From the NCBI RefSeq assembly GCF_000015865.1, contig NC_009012.1:186001-250000 (forward strand): a stretch of 64,000 bases of DNA. The letters are read 5' to 3'. This DNA comes from Acetivibrio thermocellus ATCC 27405 (lineage in GTDB: Bacteria > Bacillota > Clostridia > Acetivibrionales > Acetivibrionaceae). A program made the position numbers and the translations under genes. Positions 7,793 to 17,362 of this stretch are shown one piece after another. Each line of letters opens with the position of its first letter. Position 1 is the stretch's first letter. The notes under the pieces were generated by a model, which saw nothing but the letters and a program-made list of their open reading frames with translations, searched no databases and was not told the origin of the DNA.

Positions 7793-8854
7793 ATGTATCA
7801 CAACTTTTCAATTAAAAAGGCGGTATTATTGTTGGGAATATTGGCGCTTGTAATGTTCTCTGTTTCCTGCGGGCGGAGCGACAATACGGAAAATAACCCG
7901 GATGCAAGCCCGGAACCCACGGAGGAAAATGTGAATTTTGATTATGTGGAGCAGCCAAGTCCGGAACCCGAACAAGAGGTAAACTTTGTTTTTCCCGAAA
8001 AAGGAGTAAGACCTTATGCCGTAATGATTGACAACCAGGGAGAAAAATGTCTTCCGCAGGGAGGATTGAGCCAGGCCCAAGTTATTTATGAGGTAATTGT
8101 TGAGGGTGGCATAACAAGGTTCATGCCTGTGTTCTGGGGTCAGAAAACGGAACTCATAGGGCCTGTGAGAAGTGCGCGCCACTATTTCCTTGACTATGCA
8201 TTGGAACATGACGCAATTTATGTACATATCGGATGGAGTCCTATGGCAATGGCGGATATACCCAAGCTTGGGGTAAACAATATAAACGGTGCTTACGGAG
8301 TTTTCTGGGACATTACAAACGACAAATCAAACTGGCAGGATACTTACACGTCAATGGAAAAACTGGAGGAATACGCAAAAAAGGTTAATTACAGAACTAC
8401 TACGGACAAAGAAATGGTGTTTAAATATCATAACAGGGACCAGGAGCTTGAAGGAGGCAAAAAGGCTGAGAAGATAAACCTCTCATATTCTGGCGAGTAC
8501 AAATCCTATTATGAATATGATGCCGACAAAAAGCTCTATCTGAGATTCAGAAACGGAAAGCCCCATATTGAAAGGCAGACTGGAGAGCAGCTCACCACAA
8601 AGAACATTATTATACAGAAAGTCAGAAATTATGACATAAAAGGTGACCAGTACGGCAGGCAAAATCTTGATACAGTTGGCAGCGGAGAAGGCTATTATAT
8701 CACAAACGGAAAGTGCATTGAAATTAAGTGGTCGAAAGCTTCCAGAACGGAAAAGACAAAATATTTGGACGGCGACGGCAAAGAAATAGTTTTAAATCCC
8801 GGTCAGACATGGGTTCAGATATTCCCTGTATCGGGTAAAATTGAAATAGAATAA
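7793..8854 (+). CDS. DUF3048 domain lipoprotein (YerB-like)
   Basis: Predicted membrane-anchored extracellular lipoprotein of 353 residues. A basic N-terminus and hydrophobic stretch lead to a lipobox ending FSVSC (Cys 26), then a Ser/Pro/Glu-rich linker to about residue 60. The DUF3048 domain follows with RPYAVMIDNQ, EVIVEGGITRFMPVF and GPVRSARHYFLDYA. The C-terminal part (DUF3048_C) has GEGYYITNGKCIEIKW and LNPGQTWVQIFP. Function is unknown; Bacillus YerB is the best-known relative. It is preceded by 170 bases of intergenic sequence and is probably a single-gene unit. Confidence 0.85.
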   Translation: MYHNFSIKKAVLLLGILALVMFSVSCGRSDNTENNPDASPEPTEENVNFDYVEQPSPEPEQEVNFVFPEKGVRPYAVMIDNQGEKCLPQGGLSQAQVIYEVIVEGGITRFMPVFWGQKTELIGPVRSARHYFLDYALEHDAIYVHIGWSPMAMADIPKLGVNNINGAYGVFWDITNDKSNWQDTYTSMEKLEEYAKKVNYRTTTDKEMVFKYHNRDQELEGGKKAEKINLSYSGEYKSYYEYDADKKLYLRFRNGKPHIERQTGEQLTTKNIIIQKVRNYDIKGDQYGRQNLDTVGSGEGYYITNGKCIEIKWSKASRTEKTKYLDGDGKEIVLNPGQTWVQIFPVSGKIEIE

Positions 8855-9092
8855 GTCTTAAATATAAGCAAGCAGCTGTTATGCCCATAATGCTCCTATA
8901 GATTGATGTTGATAAAAAAGAGCATATTGGTTATTATTAATATATATGTGTGTTTAATAAAATTATGTCTGCAGTGTTTAAAATTTTGAATAGGGTATAA
9001 AAGTTGAAGCAGATTTTATTTTGTTTTGACGTTGTATATACAAAATACATATTTGGAATTATATATTTATTCGTTTGTTTTTGGAGGTTAAG
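8855..9092. other. AT-rich intergenic region, no feature recognised
   Basis: This is 238 bases between the DUF3048 gene and the radical SAM gene. It probably contains the promoter of the downstream operon, but no -35/-10 pair or hairpin stands out. Confidence 0.3.
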
Positions 9093-10934
9093 TTGGGTAT
9101 TAGAGTAAGTGACAGAATATTACAGAGTGTGGAAAAACCATCAAGATATACGGGCAATGAATGGAACAGCGTAAAAAAAGATTTAAAGGGAATAGATATA
9201 AGATTTGCTTTCTGTTTCCCTGATGTTTATGAAGTTGGGATGTCTCATCTTGGCATGAAGATTTTGTATCACCTTCTCAACGAGAGGGAGGATACTTACT
9301 GTGAAAGAGTTTTTGCTCCATGGGTTGACATGGAAGCAAAGATGAGAGAGCACAACATACCTCTTTTTGCCCTTGAGACCCATGACCCCATAAGGGAATT
9401 TGATTTTATAGGTTTTACTCTTCAGTATGAGATGAGTTATACAAACATAATAAATATGCTTGACCTTGCGGGGGTGCCTGTTTTAAGCGGTGAGAGGACG
9501 AAAGAGCATCCCTTTGTCTGTGCCGGCGGTCCTTGTGCATACAATCCGGAGCCTTTGGCAGACTTTATAGACTTTTTTATGATGGGTGAAGGCGAGGAAA
9601 TAATCAACGAAGTGATGGATGTGTATGTACAATGGAAGAAGAAAAATTTGCCAAGGGAAGAGTTTTTGCGCTGCATATCGTCAATTGAGGGAGTGTATGT
9701 CCCTCAATTCTATGATGTAAAATACAACGACGATGGCACCATAAGCTCTTTTTTGCCGATAAGGGATGAGTATCCCAAAAAAATAAGAAAAAGGATTATA
9801 AAGGACCTGGACAAGGTCTTTTTCCCTGAAAAAATAGTAGTTCCCTTTACGGGAATCGTTCATGACAGGATAATGGTTGAGTTGTTCCGGGGCTGTATCA
9901 GGGGATGCAGATTCTGTCAGGCAGGTTTTATTTACAGGCCTGTAAGGGAAAGATCGGCGGACAGGCTTTTGGAGATATCCCGAAAGCTTGAGGAAAGCAC
10001 GGGTTATGAGGAGATTTCACTTACTTCCTTAAGTACCAGTGACTATACGGCGCTGAAAGAACTAACCGACGGACTGATTTGTGAGATGGAGCCGAAAAAA
10101 GTGAATCTTTCGCTTCCGTCTCTGAGGGTGGATTCCTTTTCTCTTGAACTTATGGAAAAGGCCCAGAAAGTTCGAAAAAGCGGTCTTACTTTTGCACCGG
10201 AAGCGGGTACCCAGAGGCTTCGCAATGTTATAAACAAGGGTGTAACCGAAGAAGACCTCATAAAATCTGTTTCTCTGGCTTTTGAAGGCGGCTGGAGCGG
10301 AGTAAAGCTTTACTTTATGCTGGGGCTTCCGACGGAAAGCTATGAAGATATTGAGGGTATAGCGGAACTTGGACATAAAGTTGTTGAAGCATATAAAAAT
10401 ACGCCAAAAGACAAAAGGGGCAAAGGACTTAGTGTCACTATCAGCACATCGTCCTTTGTTCCAAAGCCTTTTACGCCTTTTCAGTGGGAGCCGCAGGACA
10501 GTATCGAGACTTTGAGGGAAAAACAGATTTTCCTGAAAAGCAAAATAAAAAGCAAGAGCATCAAGTACAACTGGCATGACCCTGAATTGAGCTTTTTGGA
10601 GGCAATTTTTGCCCGCGGAGACAGAAAACTGGGTAAAGTGCTGCTTAAGGCTTTTGAGAAAGGCTGCAAGTTTGACAGTTGGGGAGAGCACTTCAAATTT
10701 GACAAATGGATGGAGGCTTTCCGTGAATGCGGAATTGACCCTTCATTCTATGCCAACAGGAAAAGGTCATATGGTGAGATTTTGCCTTGGGATCATATTG
10801 ATGTGGGAGTGTCGAAGAAATTTTTGGAAAGAGAACATGAAAAGGCATTAAAAGAAGAAGTTACTCCAAATTGCAGAGCAAACTGTTCCGGATGCGGAGC
10901 CACCGTGTTTGAGGGGGGAATTTGTGTTGAGTAG
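9093..10934 (+). CDS. Radical SAM protein, TIGR03960-like
   Basis: Predicted radical SAM enzyme of about 613 residues, substrate unknown. The N-terminal third resembles the B12-binding-like domain of the family (FAFCFPDVYEVGMSHLG, FAPWVDMEAKMREH). The radical SAM cluster is in ELFRGCIRGCRFCQAGF, with the CxxxCxxC spacing. A C-terminal Cys cluster (NCRANCSGCGA) resembles other members. The start is TTG 9093, 5 bases after GGAGG; the more upstream TTG 9075 precedes that site. In many Firmicutes this gene, a TIGR03936 gene and RNase G precede rplU, as here, so a role in rRNA or tRNA modification is plausible but unproven. It overlaps the next gene by 11 bases. Confidence 0.88.
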   Translation: MGIRVSDRILQSVEKPSRYTGNEWNSVKKDLKGIDIRFAFCFPDVYEVGMSHLGMKILYHLLNEREDTYCERVFAPWVDMEAKMREHNIPLFALETHDPIREFDFIGFTLQYEMSYTNIINMLDLAGVPVLSGERTKEHPFVCAGGPCAYNPEPLADFIDFFMMGEGEEIINEVMDVYVQWKKKNLPREEFLRCISSIEGVYVPQFYDVKYNDDGTISSFLPIRDEYPKKIRKRIIKDLDKVFFPEKIVVPFTGIVHDRIMVELFRGCIRGCRFCQAGFIYRPVRERSADRLLEISRKLEESTGYEEISLTSLSTSDYTALKELTDGLICEMEPKKVNLSLPSLRVDSFSLELMEKAQKVRKSGLTFAPEAGTQRLRNVINKGVTEEDLIKSVSLAFEGGWSGVKLYFMLGLPTESYEDIEGIAELGHKVVEAYKNTPKDKRGKGLSVTISTSSFVPKPFTPFQWEPQDSIETLREKQIFLKSKIKSKSIKYNWHDPELSFLEAIFARGDRKLGKVLLKAFEKGCKFDSWGEHFKFDKWMEAFRECGIDPSFYANRKRSYGEILPWDHIDVGVSKKFLEREHEKALKEEVTPNCRANCSGCGATVFEGGICVE

Positions 10935-11763
10935 TATCAGAGTGAAATTCGTTCGGGGGGAAGAAGTCAAATACATTTCCCATTTGGATTTGATGAAGAT
11001 GTTTGAAAGAGCGGTAAGGCGTTCAAATATTCCCATAGCGTATTCCCAGGGATTTAATCCTCACCCTCATATAGTGTTTGGGCTTCCGCTTTCGGTGGGA
11101 GTGACCAGCGACTCCGAGTATGCTGATTTTGAGCTTGAAAAGGATATGAAGCCCGAAGAGTTTGCACAAAGACTTAACCAGAATCTTCCTGAAGGCGTAA
11201 AAATTGTTGAGGCAAAAAAGAACAATACAAATTCCAATATCATGGCTCAAGTGGCGGGAGCATTATATGAAGTATTGGTTTTGGCGGACGGAAAAGTTGA
11301 AATAGAGGATTTGAAAAGCAAACTTTCGAAGTTTCTCGAGAATAAGGAAATATTTACAGAAAAAGAATCTAAAGGAAAAATAAAGTCCGTAGACATACGT
11401 CCCATGATATATAATGTTGCTGTAACTACTGTCAAGAATACGGAAGCTGGAGTTTTGGAGAGTACCAAAACTGATTTTACCGAAGACGGATGTAAAAATT
11501 TGTGGATTTTAAAATATGTTGAAAAACTTAAGGCTGAAGACGATTTGTTTAAACAAACGGACGAATCGGCTGTTTTCTGTTTTACAATGCTGCTTGCCGC
11601 AGGAAGTATGGCAAATTTGAAACCGGAGTTTGTAATTGCGGCTTTTGGCAGATATTCAGGCATTAATTTTGAGATATTAAAAATTCATCGTTCCGGTCTT
11701 TTTACGAAAAACAAAGACAACCTGACTGATCCTTTGGGGGGTCGTGTATTATTATCTGTATGA
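10924..11763 (+). CDS. TIGR03936 / DUF2344 radical SAM-associated protein
   Basis: Conserved protein of about 280 residues that is almost always encoded beside the TIGR03960 radical SAM gene, or fused to it. The start IRVKFVRGEEVKYISHLDL followed by RAVRRSNIPIAYSQGFNPHP is diagnostic of the DUF2344 domain. The biochemical function is unknown, and a partner or substrate-presentation role is inferred from linkage. GTG 10924 lies 4 bases after an AGGGGGG site inside the end of the preceding gene, giving translational coupling; TTG 10927 is equally possible. Confidence 0.87.
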   Translation: MLSSIRVKFVRGEEVKYISHLDLMKMFERAVRRSNIPIAYSQGFNPHPHIVFGLPLSVGVTSDSEYADFELEKDMKPEEFAQRLNQNLPEGVKIVEAKKNNTNSNIMAQVAGALYEVLVLADGKVEIEDLKSKLSKFLENKEIFTEKESKGKIKSVDIRPMIYNVAVTTVKNTEAGVLESTKTDFTEDGCKNLWILKYVEKLKAEDDLFKQTDESAVFCFTMLLAAGSMANLKPEFVIAAFGRYSGINFEILKIHRSGLFTKNKDNLTDPLGGRVLLSV

Positions 11764-11772
11764 GGTGGTAGA

Positions 11773-13266
11773 ATGGTTAGTGAGATTGTGGTAGATGTGG
11801 GGATTAATGAAAAAAGAGTGGCTCTGTTGGAAGACAGGGAACTGGTTGAATTATTTATAGAGAGAAATGATTGTGAAAGACTTGTGGGCAATATTTACAG
11901 AGGCAGAGTGGAAAGTGTCCTGCCTGGAATGCAGGCGGCTTTTATAGATATCGGATATGAAAAGAATGCTTTTTTGTATGTAGGTGATGCCATACCTCAG
12001 AAAGAATTTTCCGAAGATGATGAAGAAATCTATAGCGATGTTAAGAGTTACAATATCGAAGAGATATTAAGACCCGGTCAGGAAATAACGGTACAGGTAA
12101 CCAAAGAACCCATAGGAACAAAAGGCCCAAGGGTAACTACCCATATAACGTTGCCGGGAAGGCAGATGGTGCTTCTTCCCAACGCCGATTACATTGGCAT
12201 TTCTAGGAGAATTGAGGATGAGGAGGAACGGGCAAAGCTAAGAAAAATAGCCGAAAAGATCAAACCAAAGAATATGGGAATTATTGTAAGGACTGTTTCG
12301 GAAGGCAAACGGGAAGAAGATTTTAAAAGTGATTTGAATTTTTTGGTCAAACTTTGGGCAAAAATAAAACAAAGAGAACAGAGCGGACCGGTTCCCAGGT
12401 GTTTGCACAAAGATTTGAGTGTAATTTACAGAGCAGTCAGGGACATCTTTACATGGAACATTGACAGGTTTGTTATTAATGACCGGCAGGAGTACAATAA
12501 GGTTCTTGAGCTTGTTGAAATGATTTCGCCGGCTTTGAAAATGAGAGTGGAGTATTTCAACAAAAATATTGATTTGTTTGAGTACTACCAGATTGACAGC
12601 ATGATACAGAAGGCATTGGCCAAAAAGGTCTGGTTAAAATGCGGAGGATATATTGTAATCGAGAGAACGGAAGCTCTTACGGTTATTGATGTGAACACCG
12701 GGAAGTATGTGGGGGTAAACAATCTCGAAGACACCGTTTTAAGGACCAATCTTGATGCGGTCAAAGAAATCGGGAAACAATTGAGGCTAAGAGACATCGG
12801 AGGAATAATTATTATTGATTTTATCGACATGCATGATCCGGAACATCAAAAACAGGTACTGGAAGCTTTAAAGCAGGTATTGAAAAAGGATCGCACCAAA
12901 ACCACTGTTGTCGGCATGACCGGTCTTGGCCTTATTGAGATGACGAGGAAAAAGGTTAGGGAAGGCTTGGAGTCAATGATGCTTCAGGATTGTCCTTATT
13001 GTGAAGGAAGGGGGAAAATACTTTCGCCCGAGTCTGTGGCAAGAAATGTTGAGAAAGAGATAAGCAAATACTTTACAAAAACAATAGCAAATGCTATCAT
13101 GGTTGAGGTTCATCCTACTGTGGCCGAGGTGTTGAGAGGAGAAGACAACGACAACCTTGCAAGAATTCAGAATCTGTTTAACAAAAAAGTCATAATAAAA
13201 CCCTCGGCGGAAGTGGGACATGAGGAAGTGAAGGGAAGTTGTAAAATAAAATGCCGTAATATATAG
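11773..13266 (+). CDS. rng: Ribonuclease G (Rne/Rng family), C-terminus replaced by IS sequence
   Basis: Endoribonuclease of the RNase E/G family acting in rRNA maturation and mRNA decay. An S1 domain lies at about residues 35-120 (GNIYRGRVESVLPGMQAAFID). The catalytic core holds the magnesium-binding Asp residues in TVIDVNTGKYVG and IIIDFIDMHD. The zinc-link motif CPYCEGRGK is near residue 415. Length is normal for RNase G. The last 11 codons differ from the ancestral gene: an IS30-family element inserted after the codon for Val in GHEEVK, and translation now ends at a TAG inside the element. The original end ([12 protein letters not shown] then TGA) is still readable at 14468-14505. The catalytic domain is untouched, so function is probably kept. 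Confidence 0.92.
   Translation: MVSEIVVDVGINEKRVALLEDRELVELFIERNDCERLVGNIYRGRVESVLPGMQAAFIDIGYEKNAFLYVGDAIPQKEFSEDDEEIYSDVKSYNIEEILRPGQEITVQVTKEPIGTKGPRVTTHITLPGRQMVLLPNADYIGISRRIEDEEERAKLRKIAEKIKPKNMGIIVRTVSEGKREEDFKSDLNFLVKLWAKIKQREQSGPVPRCLHKDLSVIYRAVRDIFTWNIDRFVINDRQEYNKVLELVEMISPALKMRVEYFNKNIDLFEYYQIDSMIQKALAKKVWLKCGGYIVIERTEALTVIDVNTGKYVGVNNLEDTVLRTNLDAVKEIGKQLRLRDIGGIIIIDFIDMHDPEHQKQVLEALKQVLKKDRTKTTVVGMTGLGLIEMTRKKVREGLESMMLQDCPYCEGRGKILSPESVARNVEKEISKYFTKTIANAIMVEVHPTVAEVLRGEDNDNLARIQNLFNKKVIIKPSAEVGHEEVKGSCKIKCRNI
13218..13232. repeat. 15-bp target site duplication, left copy (IS30-family element 1)
   Basis: ACATGAGGAAGTGAA is repeated exactly at 14457-14471, on either side of the element. 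It lies in the 3' end of rng. Confidence 0.85.
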
Positions 13267-14456
13267 AAAACTCATGGTAATCCATTGTAAAATGTTTAAT
13301 AACCAAAGAAAAACATTAGCAAAGGAGTACCATGAGTTATATATGAATAATAACACAGAAACAAGAAAAAACAAACACCTAAATGAAAGAGAAAGATACG
13401 CCATAGAGTTGTACCTAAAAGAAAAGTATACAGTAACGGAAATAGCAAAGAGGTTGGGCAGGCACAGAAGGACAATAGAAAGAGAAATAACCCGTGGGAC
13501 AATATATTTACAAAATAGTGATTTAACATACAGAAAAGAGTATTGTGCAGATGTAGCCCAAAGGAGATATGTAGAGAACGGGAAGAATAAAGGTCCACGG
13601 TTAAAGATAGGAAATGACCATGAATTAGTGAGGTATATAGAATCAAAGATAATAAATGAAAAATATTCTCCTGATGCTGTTATTGGACAAATAAAAGCAA
13701 AGGGACTGAAGTTTAAAACGAGTATCTGCACGAAAACACTATATAACTACATTGATAGAGGGGATGTATTTTTAAGACTAACGAATAAATATTTGCCAGT
13801 GAAAAAGGATGGTAAAAAACGCATATATCAAAGGGTAAAGAAGATAGCACTGAAAAATCTTAAGGGAAGCAGCATAGAGGAAAGGCCGAAAGAAGTTAAC
13901 GATAGGAAGGAATATGGACACTGGGAGATGGACTGTGTAGTAGGCAGAAAAAATAGCGCAGCAGTATTACTGGTATTAAGTGAACGAAAGACAAGAGAAG
14001 AAATAATTCTTAAACTACCAGACAAAACGCAGGAATCAGTAATCAAAGCAATAGATGAATTAGAAAGGAAGTATAGAAGGAAATTTAGGGAGAAGTTTAA
14101 AACGATAACAGTAGATAACGGGACAGAGTTTTTGGACTATAGAGGGATAGAGAAATCAAAAACAGAGCCAGGCAAGGACAGGACGAAAGTGTATTATGCT
14201 CATCCTTATAGTTCTTGGGAAAGAGGAACGAACGAAAATATTAATAAACTGATAAGAAGATTTATACCAAAAGGAACAGATATATCAAAAGTAAGTAAAG
14301 CAAAAATAAAAAGTATAGAGAGATGGATTAATGAATATCCAAGAAGAATGTTTGGTTATAGGTCAGCCATAGAAATGGCGGTATGATGTATAGAATTTAT
14401 TCCAGTAAGCAATGGATTTACCAAATTTTGCACGGCATTTAATATTGCAATTTATA
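13233..14456 (+). mobile_element. IS30-family insertion sequence 1, complete
   Basis: Element of 1224 bases with one transposase gene. The ends align as imperfect inverted repeats: the left end contains TTGTAAAATAAAATGCCG and the reverse complement of the right end contains TTGCAATATTAAATGCCG at the same distance from the edge. A 15-base direct repeat flanks it. It is inserted in rng just before the rplU promoter. The second IS30-family element (46695-48080) has the same end design. Confidence 0.87.
13343..14386 (+). CDS. IS30-family transposase
   Basis: DDE transposase of about 347 residues. The N-terminal helix-turn-helix is clear (LNERERYAIELYLKEKY, then TEIAKRLGRHRRTIEREI). The catalytic core shows GHWEMDCVVGRK (first Asp), TVDNGTEFLDY (second Asp) and [19 protein letters not shown] (Glu), the IS30 signature. 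The start is uncertain. ATG 13343 overlaps the stop of a tiny ORF (ATG 13332, four codons) that has the good AAAGGAG ribosome binding site at 13321-13327, so translational coupling may be used. An in-frame GTG at 13274 has no ribosome binding site. No disruption is visible. Confidence 0.92.
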   Translation: MNNNTETRKNKHLNERERYAIELYLKEKYTVTEIAKRLGRHRRTIEREITRGTIYLQNSDLTYRKEYCADVAQRRYVENGKNKGPRLKIGNDHELVRYIESKIINEKYSPDAVIGQIKAKGLKFKTSICTKTLYNYIDRGDVFLRLTNKYLPVKKDGKKRIYQRVKKIALKNLKGSSIEERPKEVNDRKEYGHWEMDCVVGRKNSAAVLLVLSERKTREEIILKLPDKTQESVIKAIDELERKYRRKFREKFKTITVDNGTEFLDYRGIEKSKTEPGKDRTKVYYAHPYSSWERGTNENINKLIRRFIPKGTDISKVSKAKIKSIERWINEYPRRMFGYRSAIEMAV

Positions 14457-14471
14457 ACATGAGGAAGTGAA
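14457..14471. repeat. 15-bp target site duplication, right copy (IS30-family element 1)
   Basis: Exact repeat of 13218-13232. It continues into the ancestral 3' end of rng (14468-14505). Confidence 0.85.
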
Positions 14472-14482
14472 AATAAAAGAAG

Positions 14483-14511
14483 TTGACATAGATACACTTG
14501 TATGATACAAT
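14483..14511 (+). promoter_or_regulatory. Promoter of the rplU-prp-rpmA operon
   Basis: TTGACA (14483-14488) and TACAAT (14506-14511) are separated by 17 bases. The promoter lies inside the ancestral last codons of rng and directly upstream of the L21 leader. Confidence 0.75.
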
Positions 14512-14605
14512 ATTTCGGTGGCCGCTCGGCTCAGGTTTGGTAAATGCAAGCAACAGTTTGCTTTGTTGCTGCTACCTTTTGCCGGCGAGACTGGGTAGGG
14601 AGGTG
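14512..14605 (+). ncRNA. Ribosomal protein L21 leader RNA
   Basis: The region upstream of rplU has the conserved features of the L21 leader found in Firmicutes: GGTGGCCGCTCGGCTCAGG near the 5' end, a middle hairpin AGCAACAG..CTTTGTTGCT, and GCCGGCGAGACTGGGT near the 3' side pairing back to the 5' part. The leader is thought to mediate autogenous regulation by L21. The edges are approximate. An in-frame upstream extension of rplU through this region is not coding. Confidence 0.8.
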
Positions 14606-14611
14606 TTTTGG

Positions 14612-14923
14612 ATGTACGCTGTGATTGAAACAGGCGGAAAACAGTACAAGGTTCAGGAAGGTGACGTGCTCTTTATTGAGAAGCTTGCAAATGAAGAAGG
14701 TTCCACAGTCACTTTCGACAAAGTTGTGGCCGTTTCAAAGGATGACAAGGTAAGCTTTGGCACTCCTTTTGTAAGCAATGCGTCTGTTACTGCAAAAGTG
14801 TTGTGCCATGGCAAGGGCAAAAAGATTATTGTTTTCAAGTATAAGCCCAAGAAGGGTTACAGAAGGAAACAGGGCCACAGACAGCCTTATACGAAGATAC
14901 AGATTGAAAAGATAAATGCATAA
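14612..14923 (+). CDS. rplU: 50S ribosomal protein L21
   Basis: Large-subunit ribosomal protein of 103 residues that binds 23S rRNA. The start [17 protein letters not shown] and the C-terminal [19 protein letters not shown] are diagnostic. ATG 14612 follows GGGAGGTG at a good distance. It is first in the rplU-prp-rpmA operon and sits behind an L21 leader RNA and a consensus promoter. Because this operon has its own promoter, the IS30 insertion just upstream should not block it. Confidence 0.98.
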   Translation: MYAVIETGGKQYKVQEGDVLFIEKLANEEGSTVTFDKVVAVSKDDKVSFGTPFVSNASVTAKVLCHGKGKKIIVFKYKPKKGYRRKQGHRQPYTKIQIEKINA

Positions 14924-14935
14924 GGTAATAGTTCA

Positions 14936-15277
14936 ATGATTAAAGTTGAAGTAATCAGGGATAGTGAGCGTTTCATACGTGAACTTAAAATCAAGGGGCA
15001 TGCAGGCTACGGCAGGAGCGGAAAAGACATAGTGTGCGCGGCTGTGTCGGCTCTTGCATACACTGCGGCAGGAGCTCTTGAAGAGCTGGCCGGTATAAAG
15101 GGGTACAACGAAAGGAACGGATATATGAGATGTACCGTTCCGAAGGATATACCGGAAGACAAAAAAGAAATGGTGAGAACTATCCTTGAAACTGTGGTAA
15201 TAGGCTTAAAACAGGTTGAACTTGGATATGGAAAATATGTATCGGTTTTGGATAAGGAGGTGTTGACCGATGATTAA
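14936..15277 (+). CDS. prp: Ribosomal-processing cysteine protease Prp
   Basis: Cysteine protease of 113 residues that removes the N-terminal extension of ribosomal protein L27 in Firmicutes. The catalytic His is in [11 protein letters not shown] and the Cys in [13 protein letters not shown], with the family spacing. It is encoded between rplU and rpmA as in Staphylococcus aureus and Bacillus, and overlaps rpmA by 8 bases. The downstream L27 carries the matching cleavable leader, so enzyme and substrate are co-produced. Confidence 0.93.
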   Translation: MIKVEVIRDSERFIRELKIKGHAGYGRSGKDIVCAAVSALAYTAAGALEELAGIKGYNERNGYMRCTVPKDIPEDKKEMVRTILETVVIGLKQVELGYGKYVSVLDKEVLTDD

Positions 15278-15548
15278 GGCAAATTTGCAATTGTTTGCCC
15301 ACAAAAAAGGAGTGGGTAGTACAAGAAACGGTCGTGACAGTGAGTCGAAAAGACTTGGTGTAAAAAGAGGCGACGGTCAGTTTGTTAAGGCCGGGAACAT
15401 TTTGGTTAGGCAGAGAGGTACAAAAATACATCCCGGTTTGAATGTCGGAAAAGGCAAGGACGATACCCTCTTTGCTTTGGTAGACGGAAGAGTGAAGTTC
15501 TCAAGATTGGGTAAAGACAGAAAACAGGTAAGTATTATTCCTGCATAA
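15270..15548 (+). CDS. rpmA: 50S ribosomal protein L27 with cleavable N-terminal extension
   Basis: Large-subunit protein of 92 residues whose mature N-terminus reaches the peptidyl transferase centre. The precursor starts [20 protein letters not shown]. The Prp site in related species is after the Phe of LQxF, giving a mature start AHKKG. The rest ([20 protein letters not shown]) is standard L27. ATG 15270 overlaps the end of prp and follows AAGGAGG. A terminator follows. Confidence 0.97.
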   Translation: MIKANLQLFAHKKGVGSTRNGRDSESKRLGVKRGDGQFVKAGNILVRQRGTKIHPGLNVGKGKDDTLFALVDGRVKFSRLGKDRKQVSIIPA

Positions 15549-15561
15549 AAAATAAAATTAT

Positions 15562-15590
15562 AAATCCCGGTTTTACCGGGATTTAATTTT
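15562..15590 (+). terminator. Terminator after rpmA
   Basis: AAATCCCGG pairs with CCGGGATTT across a TTTTA loop, followed by AATTTT. Confidence 0.8.
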
Positions 15591-15650
15591 ATGATTTGTG
15601 CAATACTAAGGAATAGAAACACATTTATTATACGTATGCCATGGAGTTGA

Positions 15651-16931
<1,281 letters not shown>

Positions 16932-17077
16932 AATTTATTCAAATATCCTGTAATTGTTTGCCTTAACAATGTATACAAAAAGATTTGCTGGACAGATATG
17001 CACTATATGTTGTAAAATATAATATATAATAACTTAATACAAGCATGATAAAAAACGGAGGGGCATTAGTAAGTTTT

Positions 17078-17269
17078 ATGGAGTGTTTTAATTGTGGAAA
17101 CTGTAAAACCGGCAGTGCGGCATATTATTGCTTGATGAAGGATGACTTTGTGCTAAACCAGGAAGCAACATCCCAGGTTATTGAAAAAACGAGGGCTGGG
17201 TGGAAGAAAGGACATCCGAAATATGAAGGTCAAAGAAGAAAAAGCCGGAAAGAAGTCGAAGCATACTAA
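17078..17269 (+). CDS. Small cysteine-containing protein between obg and yhbY
   Basis: Predicted 63-residue protein, not assigned to a named family. It starts MECFNCGNCKTG and has a further Cys in YYCLMKDDF, so a CxxC...C metal or redox site is possible. The C-terminal half is basic (KKGHPKYEGQRRKSRKEVE), which would suit RNA binding given its ribosome-related neighbours; that is inference. ATG 17078 is the first Met at the Cys motif; a GGAGGGG site lies 14 bases upstream, longer than usual. An upstream ATG at 17045 has no site. A terminator follows. Confidence 0.6.
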   Translation: MECFNCGNCKTGSAAYYCLMKDDFVLNQEATSQVIEKTRAGWKKGHPKYEGQRRKSRKEVEAY

Positions 17270-17278
17270 GACATGAAT

Positions 17279-17306
17279 GGGGATAGGGTCAACTATCCCC
17301 ATTATT
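17279..17306 (+). terminator. Terminator after the small Cys gene
   Basis: GGGGATAG pairs with CTATCCCC across a six-base loop, followed by ATTATTTT. Confidence 0.8.
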
Positions 17307-17362
17307 TTAAATTTTAGTTTTTAAATTAGTTTTCAGAAAAACATTGGGCAAGGAGAGTTGAT

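Noticed and set aside
10062-10691. Long minus-strand open frame (209 codons) opposite the radical SAM gene
   Set aside because: It lies entirely antisense to a clearly conserved gene, has no ribosome binding site and no family features.
12973-13731. 252-codon minus-strand open frame across rng and the IS30-family transposase
   Set aside because: Antisense to two real genes and spanning the IS boundary, so it cannot be an ancestral gene. The Phe/Ser/Tyr-rich product is typical of the complement of AT-rich coding DNA.
14498-14611. N-terminal extension of rplU
   Set aside because: The extra codons read through the L21 leader RNA, and the ribosome binding site and conserved start are at 14612.
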